This document shows, one piece after another, positions 44,995 through 55,173 of a stretch of DNA of 64,000 nucleotides. The DNA is from Methanoplanus endosymbiosus (GTDB lineage: Archaea; Halobacteriota; Methanomicrobia; Methanomicrobiales; Methanomicrobiaceae): contig NZ_CP096115.1 of assembly GCF_024662215.1 (NCBI RefSeq), positions 1,922,001 to 1,986,000 on the forward strand, written 5' to 3'. The notes below the pieces were generated by a model. The model ran no database searches. It was given only the letters and a program-made list of their open reading frames with translations, and was not told where the DNA came from. The position numbers and the translations under genes are program-made. Numbering within the stretch: position 1 is the first letter of the stretch; the number at the start of each line of letters is the position of its first letter.

Positions 44995-45459
44995 ATGTCA
45001 GACAAGATTATGGATAATCAACATCAGATTAATTTTCCAGTGCCTGAGAGACATTACAGTACAGTCCTTCACAGAAGAAATCCTCATGCACAGAGTGAAG
45101 ATGCCATTATATTTCTCAGCAGCATTTTAAACCGCTACGAAGAGAATCTGAGGGCATCAGGTACACTGCCGGCTCTCTCATCCGGAGTTACAGATCAGTT
45201 ATTTAAGATGACTGATGCAATGCCGGTCAGTGACCGTTTACTCATTTCAATGGCACTTGTAAATTTTGGAAATCCATCATCGACAGCTCTCTTTATAAAT
45301 TCTCTACACCATGAAAATAGCATAGTCCGGTACATCTCTGCCGAAAGTCTGGCAAAAATCTGTGATCCGAGATCCATCGATCAACTCTTCACCCTTTACA
45401 ATGATGAATCCGTGTCTGTACGTCTTGCAGCTGATAAAGCCCTTATTAAGATGCTCTAA
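44995..45459 (+). CDS. HEAT-repeat protein, small, cytoplasmic
   Basis: 154 residues. The C-terminal 80 contain two HEAT-like helical repeats (NSIVRYISAESLAKICDPRSIDQL and ESVSVRLAADKALIKML). The N-terminal ~70 are less regular. No signal peptide or catalytic motif is present. AAGGAGAGA precedes the ATG, and TTTATATA near 44880 could be its BoxA. Likely a protein-binding scaffold. Partner unknown. Confidence 0.7.
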   Translation: MSDKIMDNQHQINFPVPERHYSTVLHRRNPHAQSEDAIIFLSSILNRYEENLRASGTLPALSSGVTDQLFKMTDAMPVSDRLLISMALVNFGNPSSTALFINSLHHENSIVRYISAESLAKICDPRSIDQLFTLYNDESVSVRLAADKALIKML

Positions 45460-45713
45460 GGGTAAATGTTCGCTGTAATATCCATTCAGGTATAAATATC
45501 CGGAGAACTGCCAGAAAAGTACCGGAAAAAACTGCGGGGGCAAATAATATTTTCCATAAATATTGCGTCAAAAATCAGAATTAATTACACCAGAATTAAA
45601 TGATGCGCGTATCTATGGTGAGATATTTTTTGCCGGCCCGGGTAATTTTTTTCAGGGCTGGTTAAGGTTTAATTTTTTATTCATGAAGTTCCCATCCGCA
45701 GGTGGGCAAAAGT

Positions 45714-47672
45714 TTACTCTGAAGAATTTTCTGTGTTTATTATATACGGTACTGATGCATTTTTATAATACTGAAACAGTCTCTCTCCCCACATACATGC
45801 TTCAGGTGAAGTGCTTACAAGGTACTCTATAGAATCAAAAAATTTACAGTTGTCTGTCATTAATTTCATCTCAAAATACTTTTCTGTAACTATAATACTG
45901 AATGTGTGTGGGAATTTTGAGATGTGAATTTTTACAAAAGATGTTAATCTTTCATCAATATCCCTGATATGTTCTCTCAATTCAGGTCTCTCTTCTGCTT
46001 CATCTTCTGAAATAACGAATTCACAGTTGTGGTGGCGGCAGATCCGTGGAAATGATATTGACGGAAGGGAATGGAGTGAATAATCTGAAACACCGTGAAG
46101 ATATTTCGGCTCAAGAAGATGACTGCTGTTCAGTTCTTCGTTACTTATTATCTCATCCGGAGAATTATAATGAACTTCAGCATGTATCAGTTCGTACAAT
46201 GTGTCCTTTGCAAAGTCGGGCATCCAGTCGAGTGAGTGCCCTGCCCAGAAGTCTTCATTTCTGTATATAACTGCCGATGTCAGAATATATTCCTCAAGAT
46301 GTACTGCTACAATTCTGCCCTTTTTTGTGAGGCAGTATTCATGATCCTTCTCATCAATGAGTCCTTTCTCTTTTAACCATGCTATTTTAGGTGATAATGC
46401 CACAGAGGAACTTCCGGTAATCTCCCTTAACAGGTACCTGGATTTCATCTCCTCATATAGTGCCAGAAGTATTGTTGTCTGGATGGTAGATCGTATTATT
46501 GCCTGGGCATCTGATTTGTTCCTGATAAAAAAAGAGATGTCTTCTTCACTGTAATCCCTTTCTTCCTGTTCACTGCTCAGTTTATGGCATTCCCTGTTAA
46601 TTGAAATTATAAATCCTTTTATTTTGTCTGCGATTATAGATCCGGGGACAGTGAGCCTGTACTCATTGTTATTTTTATTGACAATATTTTTTTCTTTAAG
46701 AGCTTTAAGCCTTGAAGTGATATTCGGGGTGCTTGAATTGTTAATTTCGCATAATTCCCCCATGTTTTTTGGGCCGTCTGCGAGGGCAAATATAATTGTG
46801 GCGGCTATATCTGCTATAAGTGGGAACTGAATTGCAGCAAGGTTATCTTTATAGTGCTTAAGTTTCATCTCAAGTGATACTGAATGGCTGGCATCGCCCT
46901 CTTTCTTCTCCCCTTTCCTGAGTAATCTCTGGAAGTATGATATATACTGAAGATCTCCCCGACTGTTATAATGCGGCGTGATATAATTCTTATAGCGCTT
47001 TCCCATATATTCCTCATAAAAGATTGTCTCCTCTCCTTCTTCGGCGGTTTTATCTATTAAATTATTTTTTATTTCCGCAATCTGATGGGGAAGAATATCA
47101 TAGAATGACATCCCTGTAATGTCGGGCTTTAAACTGTCTGAAAAAGAATTAATAAAATTTCTGCCCCCTTTGTTGACAGTAATTATTTTTTTGTCAGCAT
47201 TAAGGAGGTATGCTGAATCAGGGGAATGTTCTATCATATCCTGCATTGCCTGTCTCTTATCCGACTGTGTAATTTTAATTATTCTCTCTTCTACAAGGGG
47301 TGGTATTTTTCTTTTAAGTTCAGAACATATACTGTCTATCTCAGCATCCTTTAACAGATAAAAATCAACTCCGGAATTTAAGGCTTCAATTACTACCTCT
47401 TCACTGCTTTTTCCGGTGAATATGATATATGGGATGTCATCTCCCCTGCCTCTGATAATTTTGAGCAGCTCCAGTCCATTCATTCCGGGCATGTCATAAT
47501 CAGATATGATTGTGTCATAGGAGGTATTCTCAGTCATATCGAGTGCCTGCATGCCTGAATGTGCAGAATCTACCTTAAAACCGGTGAGCATCTCCATTGT
47601 GGGTTTAAATGTTTTATGCAGTATGCTTTCATCATCCACATAGAGAATGCTGATCTCTTTTTTTATACTCAT
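45714..47672 (-). CDS. Response regulator: REC-PAS-duplicated winged helix-FilR1-like domain
   Basis: 652 residues. The REC domain (1-125) has YVDDE, the phosphoacceptor Asp58 in SDYDMPGMNG, and FTGKSS. A PAS domain spans about 140-250. Two winged-helix repeats follow: ATIIFALADGPKNMGELCEI around 290-360 and TTILLALYEEMKSRYLLREI around 405-470. Each starts a FilR1-type HTH. The last ~190 residues begin with FWAGHSLDWMPDFAKDTL, fitting the FilR1/DUF1724 ligand-like domain. In methanogens FilI/FilR two-component proteins control methanogenesis genes and filament form. The divergent histidine kinase 254 bp away is the probable partner. Confidence 0.8.
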   Translation of the reverse strand: MSIKKEISILYVDDESILHKTFKPTMEMLTGFKVDSAHSGMQALDMTENTSYDTIISDYDMPGMNGLELLKIIRGRGDDIPYIIFTGKSSEEVVIEALNSGVDFYLLKDAEIDSICSELKRKIPPLVEERIIKITQSDKRQAMQDMIEHSPDSAYLLNADKKIITVNKGGRNFINSFSDSLKPDITGMSFYDILPHQIAEIKNNLIDKTAEEGEETIFYEEYMGKRYKNYITPHYNSRGDLQYISYFQRLLRKGEKKEGDASHSVSLEMKLKHYKDNLAAIQFPLIADIAATIIFALADGPKNMGELCEINNSSTPNITSRLKALKEKNIVNKNNNEYRLTVPGSIIADKIKGFIISINRECHKLSSEQEERDYSEEDISFFIRNKSDAQAIIRSTIQTTILLALYEEMKSRYLLREITGSSSVALSPKIAWLKEKGLIDEKDHEYCLTKKGRIVAVHLEEYILTSAVIYRNEDFWAGHSLDWMPDFAKDTLYELIHAEVHYNSPDEIISNEELNSSHLLEPKYLHGVSDYSLHSLPSISFPRICRHHNCEFVISEDEAEERPELREHIRDIDERLTSFVKIHISKFPHTFSIIVTEKYFEMKLMTDNCKFFDSIEYLVSTSPEACMWGERLFQYYKNASVPYIINTENSSE

Positions 47673-47926
47673 AAAGCATTTTTACTTGTTGTTTATCTAG
47701 TATATATATATTTTTCAATTAAGCGGTTGCATATATCCTCAGATTACAACTATGGATGTATTTATGCTGCTTTATGTGTGGTGTGGAAGGGGATATTTTA
47801 TATGTCTCCGGATTGTTTTATATTTCTCATGAAACATTCACATTCAGGCACCTGAATGCTTCATTTCTATCTGTTGCAGGCAGAAGTTGCCTGCGCATGA
47901 GTGACTTATTGTCAGGACGGTAGTTT

Positions 47927-49789
47927 ATGCAGGAAGGAGTGGAAAAAAAGGCATCACAGCAGACAAAACTGGCACTTGGTTTTTTTGTTATATTTTTCAT
48001 TCTTATTCTGATCATCTCTGTTGCAACATATACCACTTTTAGAACAAGTTTTGAAACTCAGTATGATGATCGTATGGATGATGCGGTTGTTGTTGTGATA
48101 AATCATGTAAATCTGGTTAATACGGGCTTAAATACTTATGAAAATGCCTATGATCGGGAGTTGTTGGAATCATTCTCTCTCTTTTCAGAGGCCTATGAAA
48201 ATTCCGGCGGTGACCCTTCTGCAATTGATCTCAATGTTCTGAGAGATAACATCAGGCTTTCAAATTTTGGAACACTTGAACTATATATCATCAATGAATC
48301 CGGGGTTGTTGAATACAGCACTTATAAACCGGATATAGGGCTTGATTTCAGCAGATATCCGGAATTTTTTGAGAAAATTGATACAATCAGGAAAGGGGAT
48401 GTATTTGTCGGGGATCGTGCAACAGGTGGGTGGTCCGGAGATGTAAATCTTAAGAAATACGCTTATCTTCCCACATATGATCATAAGTATCTGCTCGAAT
48501 TCGGTTTTACATCTGAGGTTTTTGAAGAGGGAAGGAAAGTTTTCAAATACGGTGGTATTGGTGACCTGCTCTCGGAACAGAATTACAATCTCGTCTCATC
48601 AAAGGTGTATAATATTGCATTTAAAGAAGTCGGAGGTGATCTTGCAGATGACCTTACAAGAGAGAATCTCAGAACAGTTTTTAAGGAGGGTTGTGACCTT
48701 GAATATATCAACTCCTCCGGTGAGACGATAACAGAATATATTTTTATTGATCTCAATGACGGAAGCTCTCCTTCTTCAAGCCAGATGAATCTTGCTGTGA
48801 AACTGGTTTTTTCAACCGAAAATCTTAATGATACGCTGGATATGCTCTCATTTTACATCTGGATGTTCATCATTCTTGCCTCCGCCATCAGCCTTTTATC
48901 TGCCTATTATATAGCATATTACTTCACAAAACCGATCAGATCTATAATCCGTGACATTGAGGTTATTGCCGGAGGTGACCTTGATCATCCGATTAATAAA
49001 ACCCAGTCTGCGGAAGGTGAATATCTCAGGGGCGAGATTGAGATTCTCGTACGAAGACTTAAGGGTGAGATCGAACTCTTACAGAAAACCTCTGATAATC
49101 TGGACAGTGAACTTGAAAAGAACAGGCGAAAAGAGGAAGAACTGAAGAAAGTGAATAAAAAGCTGACACTTATATCCGGAATTACACTTCATGATATTCA
49201 GAATCAGATTCTTGCGCTATCTTCATATGTTTATTATATGAGACTTAACAGGGAGAATGGTAAAGATGATGATGATTACTTTAAGTTTATTGATGATATT
49301 GTCCTGGCAGTTAAGGATCACATCTCCTTTGCCTCTGATTACAGACAGGTAGGGCTTAAAAAGCCGGTCTGGCAGAATATAGGTGTACTTGTTGATGAAA
49401 TAATCCGGAAAAGTCCGTTTCCGGATATCAATTTTACAGTCAGTACTGGCAACCTGACTGTTCTGGCAGATTCCATGTTTAAGAGGGTGCTCTTCAATCT
49501 CTTTGAAAACTCCGTCCGGCACGGAAAGGGAGTTACTTCTGTCTCTGTCTCATTTTATGAGTCTGAAGGGTCCGGCCACCTTATTATTGAGGATGATGGG
49601 TGCGGCGTACCTGAGAAAGATAAAGAAAGGATATTTGAAAAGAAATTTGGGGAAAATACCGGCCTTGGCCTCTTCCTGGTACGGGAGATTCTTGCAACAT
49701 CCGGCATGGCTGTTTATGAATCCGGCACAGAAGGGGAAGGTGCGAGGTTTGAGATCTCCATACCTGAGGGGTATTACCGCTTCAGGTGA
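47927..49789 (+). CDS. Sensor histidine kinase: extracellular Cache-like domain, HAMP, kinase core
   Basis: 620 residues. TM1 (about 14-36) and TM2 (about 305-330) flank a ~265-residue outside domain with Cache-type TLELYIINESGVVEYSTY. A HAMP domain follows (YYFTKPIRSIIRDIEVIAGGDLDHP), then a coiled coil. The phosphoacceptor is probably His422 in TLHDIQNQILALSSYVY, a form common in methanogen kinases. The ATPase has N (LFNLFENSVRHG), G1 (IEDDGCGVPEKD) and G2 (GENTGLGLFLVREI) boxes. It faces the REC-PAS-FilR1 gene. Confidence 0.88.
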   Translation: MQEGVEKKASQQTKLALGFFVIFFILILIISVATYTTFRTSFETQYDDRMDDAVVVVINHVNLVNTGLNTYENAYDRELLESFSLFSEAYENSGGDPSAIDLNVLRDNIRLSNFGTLELYIINESGVVEYSTYKPDIGLDFSRYPEFFEKIDTIRKGDVFVGDRATGGWSGDVNLKKYAYLPTYDHKYLLEFGFTSEVFEEGRKVFKYGGIGDLLSEQNYNLVSSKVYNIAFKEVGGDLADDLTRENLRTVFKEGCDLEYINSSGETITEYIFIDLNDGSSPSSSQMNLAVKLVFSTENLNDTLDMLSFYIWMFIILASAISLLSAYYIAYYFTKPIRSIIRDIEVIAGGDLDHPINKTQSAEGEYLRGEIEILVRRLKGEIELLQKTSDNLDSELEKNRRKEEELKKVNKKLTLISGITLHDIQNQILALSSYVYYMRLNRENGKDDDDYFKFIDDIVLAVKDHISFASDYRQVGLKKPVWQNIGVLVDEIIRKSPFPDINFTVSTGNLTVLADSMFKRVLFNLFENSVRHGKGVTSVSVSFYESEGSGHLIIEDDGCGVPEKDKERIFEKKFGENTGLGLFLVREILATSGMAVYESGTEGEGARFEISIPEGYYRFR

Positions 49790-49890
49790 GGTGTTTATGT
49801 TATCTCCGCTATTTTTTTGCCTGTGATGTCTGACAGTTGGTATTGATTAACTATTTCTTTATGTTATTTCAGAACATATTGGATCATAAT

Positions 49891-51543
49891 ATGGTTTCAG
49901 AGAATTTGGAATATAATGATAACAACAGAAAGGTCATCTCCTGTCATGTCCTTGTAATCGGGAGCGGCGGTTCGGGTACAAGGGCGGCAATAGAAGCATC
50001 ACAATCCGGCGAGACTATTCTTGTTACCCGGACGATTGCCGGAAAGGGTGGATGCACAACTATGGCGGAGGGGGGTTATAATGCCGTTATGAAGGAGGAC
50101 GACTCATGTCCTTTGCATGAGGAGGACACTCTTAAAGGCGGTGCATATCTCAATGACCCAAAACTTGTTGATATTCTTGTGAATGAATCTCCGGAAAGGA
50201 TGAATGATCTTGTAAAGTGGGGAGCTGTATTTGACGTGACTCCTGAAAGGGAGATTGCACAGCGTCCTTTCGGCGGGCAGAGATTCCCCCGGACATGCTA
50301 CGCAGGAGACCGGACCGGCCATGAGATTATGATGACCTTAATTGAGCGTCTGAGAAGCAGTGATGTAACGGTGCTTGCTGAGGTGACAGTCATTGAGCTT
50401 CTGAAGGCCGGTGACATTGTCTGCGGTGCTGCCGCGATTGACATAAAAGGTAATCTGGTTATTATTGAGGCAGATGCAGTTGTTCTTGCAACCGGGGGCG
50501 GAACACAGGTATATGACATCTCCACAAACTGCGCCACCGGAAACGGACAGGGATTTGCCATGGGTTACAGGGCCGGGGCAGAGCTGATAGATATGGAGAT
50601 GGTGCAGTTCCATCCTACAGGTGCGGTTCATCCCTATGATGCAAGAGGCCGGCTTATCACCGAGGCTGTCCGTGGTGAAGGTGGTCTTCTCAAAGATTCA
50701 GAAGGCCGTCGTTTCATGGAAAAATATGATCCCGTACGGATGGAGTTATCCACAAGGGATGTTGTATCACGTGCCATCGCAACCGAAATTCTTGAAGGTC
50801 GTGGCACTGATAAGGGCGGTGTCTATCTTGATGTATCCCATCTGGGTGATAAGGAGATTGAGGAGAAACTCCCGGTTATGCTTGAACAGTTCCTTCTGTC
50901 CGGAGTTGACATCAGAAAGGAGCCTATGGAGGTTGCACCGACTGCCCATCATATTATGGGCGGACTGAGGATAACTCCGGAATGCAGGACCACTGTAAAG
51001 GGGCTTTTTGCCTGTGGTGAGGTGACCGGCGGTGTTCACGGTGCCAACCGCCTCGGCGGCAATGCACTGGCTGATACTCAGGTCTTTGGCAGACGTGCCG
51101 GTTTTTATGCCGGAAGTGAGCCTGAGATGGAGAAGGTTGCTGATGAGCATCAGATTGGCATAATCAGGCAGAAGCTTGATTCTTATCTCTCCGGGGATAC
51201 AAATCCTGCTGAAATAAAGAAGCGCCTTAAGAGAGTTATGTGGGATGATGCAGGCATATTCAGAACCGGGGAAAAACTCAAACTCGCTTTAAGGGAGATT
51301 GCAGAACTGAAGAAGTTAAAGCCAAAGGCTGCTGATTCCGGCTCTTTTATTGACTGCTGGACTATCCAGGATATGCTTGAGGTGGCTGAACTGATTGTTA
51401 AAGGGGCAATTATGAGGGAGGAGTCCCGTGGCGCTCATGTGAGAGCTGATATTGAAACTGCGTGGAATGCGGATAAATCTCCGTTTGGGCATACTTTTCA
51501 GTCGATTTCACGCTCAGGTATTGAGAAGAAGGAGGATTGCTGA
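49891..51543 (+). CDS. tfrA: CoM/CoB:fumarate reductase subunit A (flavoprotein)
   Basis: About 550 residues from the ATG at 49891; an earlier in-frame start at 49837 adds 18 hydrophobic residues and is less likely. FAD-binding VLVIGSGGSGTRAAIEA, the TMAEGGYNAVM region, VLATGGGTQVYD, MEMVQFHPTGAV, TEAVRGEGG and HHIMGGLRI are as in fumarate reductase/succinate dehydrogenase flavoproteins. With TfrB it reduces fumarate with coenzyme M and coenzyme B thiols, giving succinate for biosynthesis and heterodisulfide. Its stop overlaps the tfrB start (TGATG). Confidence 0.9.
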   Translation: MVSENLEYNDNNRKVISCHVLVIGSGGSGTRAAIEASQSGETILVTRTIAGKGGCTTMAEGGYNAVMKEDDSCPLHEEDTLKGGAYLNDPKLVDILVNESPERMNDLVKWGAVFDVTPEREIAQRPFGGQRFPRTCYAGDRTGHEIMMTLIERLRSSDVTVLAEVTVIELLKAGDIVCGAAAIDIKGNLVIIEADAVVLATGGGTQVYDISTNCATGNGQGFAMGYRAGAELIDMEMVQFHPTGAVHPYDARGRLITEAVRGEGGLLKDSEGRRFMEKYDPVRMELSTRDVVSRAIATEILEGRGTDKGGVYLDVSHLGDKEIEEKLPVMLEQFLLSGVDIRKEPMEVAPTAHHIMGGLRITPECRTTVKGLFACGEVTGGVHGANRLGGNALADTQVFGRRAGFYAGSEPEMEKVADEHQIGIIRQKLDSYLSGDTNPAEIKKRLKRVMWDDAGIFRTGEKLKLALREIAELKKLKPKAADSGSFIDCWTIQDMLEVAELIVKGAIMREESRGAHVRADIETAWNADKSPFGHTFQSISRSGIEKKEDC

Positions 51544-53009
51544 TGGAGAATATCAATATTAAGATCTCACGCTTCAGCCCGGACAGAGATGACAAACCGG
51601 AGCTGAAAGATTATAACGTACAGCTCAATGACGGTGCAATGGTTCTTGATGCCCTCATTTATGTTAAGGATAATCTTGACCAGACTCTGGCGTTCAGGTA
51701 CTGCTGCCGGGCAGGCCAGTGCGGGAGCTGTGCCATAAAGATGAATGGTGAACCTGTTTTAGCCTGCATGACTACGGCAGTGGATGGTATGGTCATTGAG
51801 CCGCTTGACTTTCCGGTGATAAAGGATCTCATCACTGATATTGAACCTGCACTGAAGGATATTCCGGGAGTTGTGCCATGTGAGTCCTCAGAAATCCCGA
51901 CAAAAGAGCAGATCGATGCGATAAAGCCTTTAAGGGATTGTATTGAGTGTCTCTGCTGTGTATCTGCATGTCCGGCGATGAAGGTCGTGGATTTTAAAGG
52001 GCCGACTGTAATGAGGCAGGAGATGAGACTTGAGCTTGATCCAAGGGATGTAAGAAATTTTGTTCCGGGAGCGGTAAATGAGGGTCTTTTTACCTGCACT
52101 TCATGCCAGAAATGCGTCGAGGTCTGCCCGAAGGATATCAGGATGCCACATAAGGCGATAGAGAAACTGCGTGAGCTTGCAAACCGGCAGGGCTTTACAC
52201 TTCCGAGGCACCAGGAGGTTGCAGAGCTTGTAAAGGTCACCGGAAGAAGTGTTGATCTGCAGAAGGAGACCTTATTCAGCCAGGTTCCTGAAGTTATTGA
52301 GCCTGAGGGTGAGGTCAGGGCTGAGGTCGGCTTCTTTGTCGGCTGCATGTACAATATGAGGGTTGTGCAGAACGGTCTTGATGCTCTTGAGGTTTTAAAG
52401 AGAAACGGGGTGCGGGTGATTATTCCAAAGGATCAGGTCTGCTGCGGCTCTCCGCTTATACGGACCGGACAGACGTCCTTTCTTGATGAGCTTAAGAGAA
52501 AGAATATCGAATGCTTTGAGAAGAGGGGTATTAAGAGGGTGATGACGATGTGCGCCGGATGTGGCTCCACTCTTAAAAACGACTATGATACTCCTTATGA
52601 GGTTATTGATATCAATGAGCTGTTAACAGAGATTGGTATTGAGCTTCCTGAAAAACTTGATGTAAAGGTGACCTATCATGACCCATGCCATCTTAAGAGA
52701 GGGCAGGGTGTGGAGAGTGAGCCGAGGGAGATTCTCAGAATGATCACCGATGATTTCGTTGAGATGCCGTCTATATGCTGTGGTGCAGGTGGTGGTGTCA
52801 GGTCGGGCCTGCCTGATGTGGCTGCAAGCCTTGGTAAGCTTAGAGATGAAGAGATCAAAAAGACCGGCTGTGATATTGTGGTCACATCATGCCCCTTCTG
52901 TGAATTTCATATTCAGGATTCCACAGATAAGCCTGTGAAGAATATAAATTCACTTCTTCTTGAGGGCTACCGGAAGAAGGATGCTCTGAAGTCCGAAGAT
53001 GAGAAGTGA
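51543..53009 (+). CDS. tfrB: CoM/CoB:fumarate reductase subunit B (Fe-S, CCG domains)
   Basis: About 488 residues from the ATG at 51543 with GGAGG eight bases upstream. The N-terminal third is like the SdhB/FrdB iron-sulfur subunit: a [2Fe-2S] motif (CCRAGQCGSCA) and ferredoxin-type clusters at CIECLCCVSACPAMK and CTSCQKCVEVCPKD. The C-terminal half has two CCG repeats, as in heterodisulfide reductase HdrB (VCCGSPLIRTG and ICCGAGGGVR). This fusion is diagnostic of TfrB and explains the thiol-oxidising activity. Confidence 0.93.
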   Translation: MENINIKISRFSPDRDDKPELKDYNVQLNDGAMVLDALIYVKDNLDQTLAFRYCCRAGQCGSCAIKMNGEPVLACMTTAVDGMVIEPLDFPVIKDLITDIEPALKDIPGVVPCESSEIPTKEQIDAIKPLRDCIECLCCVSACPAMKVVDFKGPTVMRQEMRLELDPRDVRNFVPGAVNEGLFTCTSCQKCVEVCPKDIRMPHKAIEKLRELANRQGFTLPRHQEVAELVKVTGRSVDLQKETLFSQVPEVIEPEGEVRAEVGFFVGCMYNMRVVQNGLDALEVLKRNGVRVIIPKDQVCCGSPLIRTGQTSFLDELKRKNIECFEKRGIKRVMTMCAGCGSTLKNDYDTPYEVIDINELLTEIGIELPEKLDVKVTYHDPCHLKRGQGVESEPREILRMITDDFVEMPSICCGAGGGVRSGLPDVAASLGKLRDEEIKKTGCDIVVTSCPFCEFHIQDSTDKPVKNINSLLLEGYRKKDALKSEDEK

Positions 53010-53100
53010 TCTGAAACGTTCAGATTTTCTGACCAAAAATCCAAAATATTTATTTTTCTGAATTTAAAACTTAAGCATATAACGGAAGCTGAATAACATT

Positions 53101-53571
53101 TTGATTGTAATAGGAATTGATCCCGGACTGGCCCGTGTCGGTTTTGGTGTAATTAAGGAAGAGAGGGGAAGGATAACGGCCCTTGAATACGGGTGCATCG
53201 AGACCGGTTGTGAACTCAGGTGTTCTGAGAGGCTTCTTGAGATATATAATGCCCTCTCTGAGCTTTTCGGAAAATACGAAGCTGACTGTATCGCAGTTGA
53301 AAAGCTCTTCTTTTCAAGGAATACAACCACTGCCCTGAGTGTCAGTGAGGCCCGCGGAATAATTCTTCTGGCAGCGGAGCAGAAGGGAATTCCTATAACG
53401 GAATTTACACCAAACCAGATCAAGCAGGCAGTGACTGGTTCGGGCAGGGCTGACAAACGGCAGATGCAGGATATGATCAAAAGGCTGCTTGGCCTTGATA
53501 AGATTCCGCGTCCGGATGATGCAGCAGACGGGCTTTCGATTGCTTTATGCCACATTCACATGGTAAGATAA
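53101..53571 (+). CDS. ruvC: RuvC Holliday-junction endonuclease
   Basis: 156 residues from a TTG start. Catalytic acids are in place: Asp in IGIDPGLARVG, Glu in AVEKLFFSRN, and two Asp in RPDDAADGLSIAL. The length matches bacterial RuvC. It nicks Holliday junctions as a dimer. It leads the ruvC-ruvA-ruvB operon. Archaea usually use Hjc for this step, so the gene is probably of bacterial origin. I do not see the archaeal Hjc in this window. Confidence 0.93.
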   Translation: MIVIGIDPGLARVGFGVIKEERGRITALEYGCIETGCELRCSERLLEIYNALSELFGKYEADCIAVEKLFFSRNTTTALSVSEARGIILLAAEQKGIPITEFTPNQIKQAVTGSGRADKRQMQDMIKRLLGLDKIPRPDDAADGLSIALCHIHMVR

Positions 53572-53572
53572 T

Positions 53573-54172
53573 ATGATTGCGCAATTGTACGGAATTCCGG
53601 TGCAGACCGGAGATAAATGGGCTGTTCTGGATGTCGGAGGTGTAGGTTACAGGGTTTTTCTTCCGAAATCATCACTGGACGGACTCTCCGTATCGGGCGA
53701 TAAACCTGTCAGAATATATACAAATATGGTGGTCAGGGAGGACTCGGTTGCACTGTACGGATCACTGCACCCGAACGAGGTCGAGATGTTTGCGGTGCTG
53801 ATCACTGTCTCCGGAGTCGGCCCTCAGACTGCCCTTAATATCATATCACAGATCAGCACTGAGGAGTTTGCATTTGCGATATTAAATGATGATGAGAAGG
53901 TGCTGACAAAAATATCCGGAATCGGGCCAAAGAGTGCAAAGAGGCTGATTCTTGAACTCCGGGATAAGATGAAGAAGATCAGCGAGACGATAGTCACCTC
54001 TGATTCCGGAACGAAAATTCCGGTGATGAACGATGCTGTCAGTGCCCTTTTATCACTTGGATTTCAGGAGAAGGAGTCAAGGACTGCGGTTGAGGCTGTG
54101 GCGGCAGAATGTGGCGATTCCTCCCTCCAGGAACTTATACGCAATGCACTTGCAGAACTTAAGGAGTACTGA
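53573..54172 (+). CDS. ruvA: RuvA Holliday-junction DNA-binding protein
   Basis: 199 residues. The N-terminal OB fold ([25 protein letters not shown]) is followed by two helix-hairpin-helix motifs ([15 protein letters not shown] and [20 protein letters not shown]). The C-terminal three-helix domain III ([19 protein letters not shown]) contacts RuvB. The ATG is one base after the ruvC stop. Confidence 0.95.
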   Translation: MIAQLYGIPVQTGDKWAVLDVGGVGYRVFLPKSSLDGLSVSGDKPVRIYTNMVVREDSVALYGSLHPNEVEMFAVLITVSGVGPQTALNIISQISTEEFAFAILNDDEKVLTKISGIGPKSAKRLILELRDKMKKISETIVTSDSGTKIPVMNDAVSALLSLGFQEKESRTAVEAVAAECGDSSLQELIRNALAELKEY

Positions 54173-54177
54173 CTGTT

Positions 54178-55170
54178 ATGGATGAAAGGATTGTCTCACC
54201 TGAGTCTGCCGGTGATGACGTTTATGAGGCAACGATAAGGCCGGAAAACCTTGAGAGCTTTGTGGGGCAGGAGCAGGTCAGGGAGTCACTTAGTATTGCA
54301 ATTGAGGCAGCAAAGATGCGGGGTGAACCTCTGGATCATATCCTCTTCTCAGGGCCGCCAGGGCTTGGCAAGACAACTCTTGCAAATATCATCGCCAATG
54401 AGATGGACTCTGCCATAAAGACGACTACCGGGCCTGTGCTTGAAAAACCCGGCGATGTTGCGGCACTTCTGACTGCACTGAAACGCGGGGATATTCTCTT
54501 TATAGATGAGATTCACAGGATAAACTCCGTTGTTGAGGAGATACTCTACCCTGCAATGGAGGATCTCTTCATTGATATCATGATCGGTGAAGGGCCGAGT
54601 GCAAGGTCAGTAAAGTTAAATCTTGAACATTTCACTCTCATTGGTGCAACGACAAAGCAGGGACTTTTGGGTTCTCCGTTTAGGGACAGGTTCGGTATAA
54701 TCTTACGTCTTTCGCTTTATACTCCGGAAGAACTAAAGAAAATTGTCTTACGGAGTGCCTCGATATTAAAAATTGAGATTACATATGAGGGTGCCGGGGA
54801 GATTGCTGCAAGAAGTCGTGGCACTCCGAGGATTGCTAACCGGCTGCTCAGAAGAGTGCGTGATTATGCCTCTGTTAAGGGTGACGGTACGGTTACAGAG
54901 GAGATTGCATCCGGGGCACTGGCTATGCTTCAGATCGATGAAATCGGGCTTGATGAGCTTGACAGGCGGATATTATCCGTAATTTCGGATGACTTCGATG
55001 GCGGGCCTGTCGGGGTAAAGACGATTGCGATTTCTGTCGGTGAGGAAGTCCGGACAATTGAGGATGTCTATGAGCCGTATCTCATTCAGATCGGCTTTAT
55101 AAAAAGGACTCCACAGGGCCGGGAGACAACACCGGCTGCAAAGGAGCATCTTCTGTTGTCCGGAAAATAA
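54178..55170 (+). CDS. ruvB: RuvB branch-migration ATPase
   Basis: 330 residues, the usual RuvB length. It opens with the family motif [18 protein letters not shown]. Walker A is [15 protein letters not shown] and Walker [11 protein letters not shown]. The sensor-1 segment [12 protein letters not shown] and arginine-finger SPFRDRFG are intact, and the winged helix ends with [12 protein letters not shown]. It drives branch migration with RuvA. It is convergent with the AlbA_2 gene only three bases away. Confidence 0.95.
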   Translation: MDERIVSPESAGDDVYEATIRPENLESFVGQEQVRESLSIAIEAAKMRGEPLDHILFSGPPGLGKTTLANIIANEMDSAIKTTTGPVLEKPGDVAALLTALKRGDILFIDEIHRINSVVEEILYPAMEDLFIDIMIGEGPSARSVKLNLEHFTLIGATTKQGLLGSPFRDRFGIILRLSLYTPEELKKIVLRSASILKIEITYEGAGEIAARSRGTPRIANRLLRRVRDYASVKGDGTVTEEIASGALAMLQIDEIGLDELDRRILSVISDDFDGGPVGVKTIAISVGEEVRTIEDVYEPYLIQIGFIKRTPQGRETTPAAKEHLLLSGK

Positions 55171-55173
55171 GAT

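Noticed and set aside
54178-55170. An archaeal replication factor C small subunit instead of RuvB
   Set aside because: The N-terminal [11 protein letters not shown], the winged helix end and ruvA directly upstream identify RuvB.
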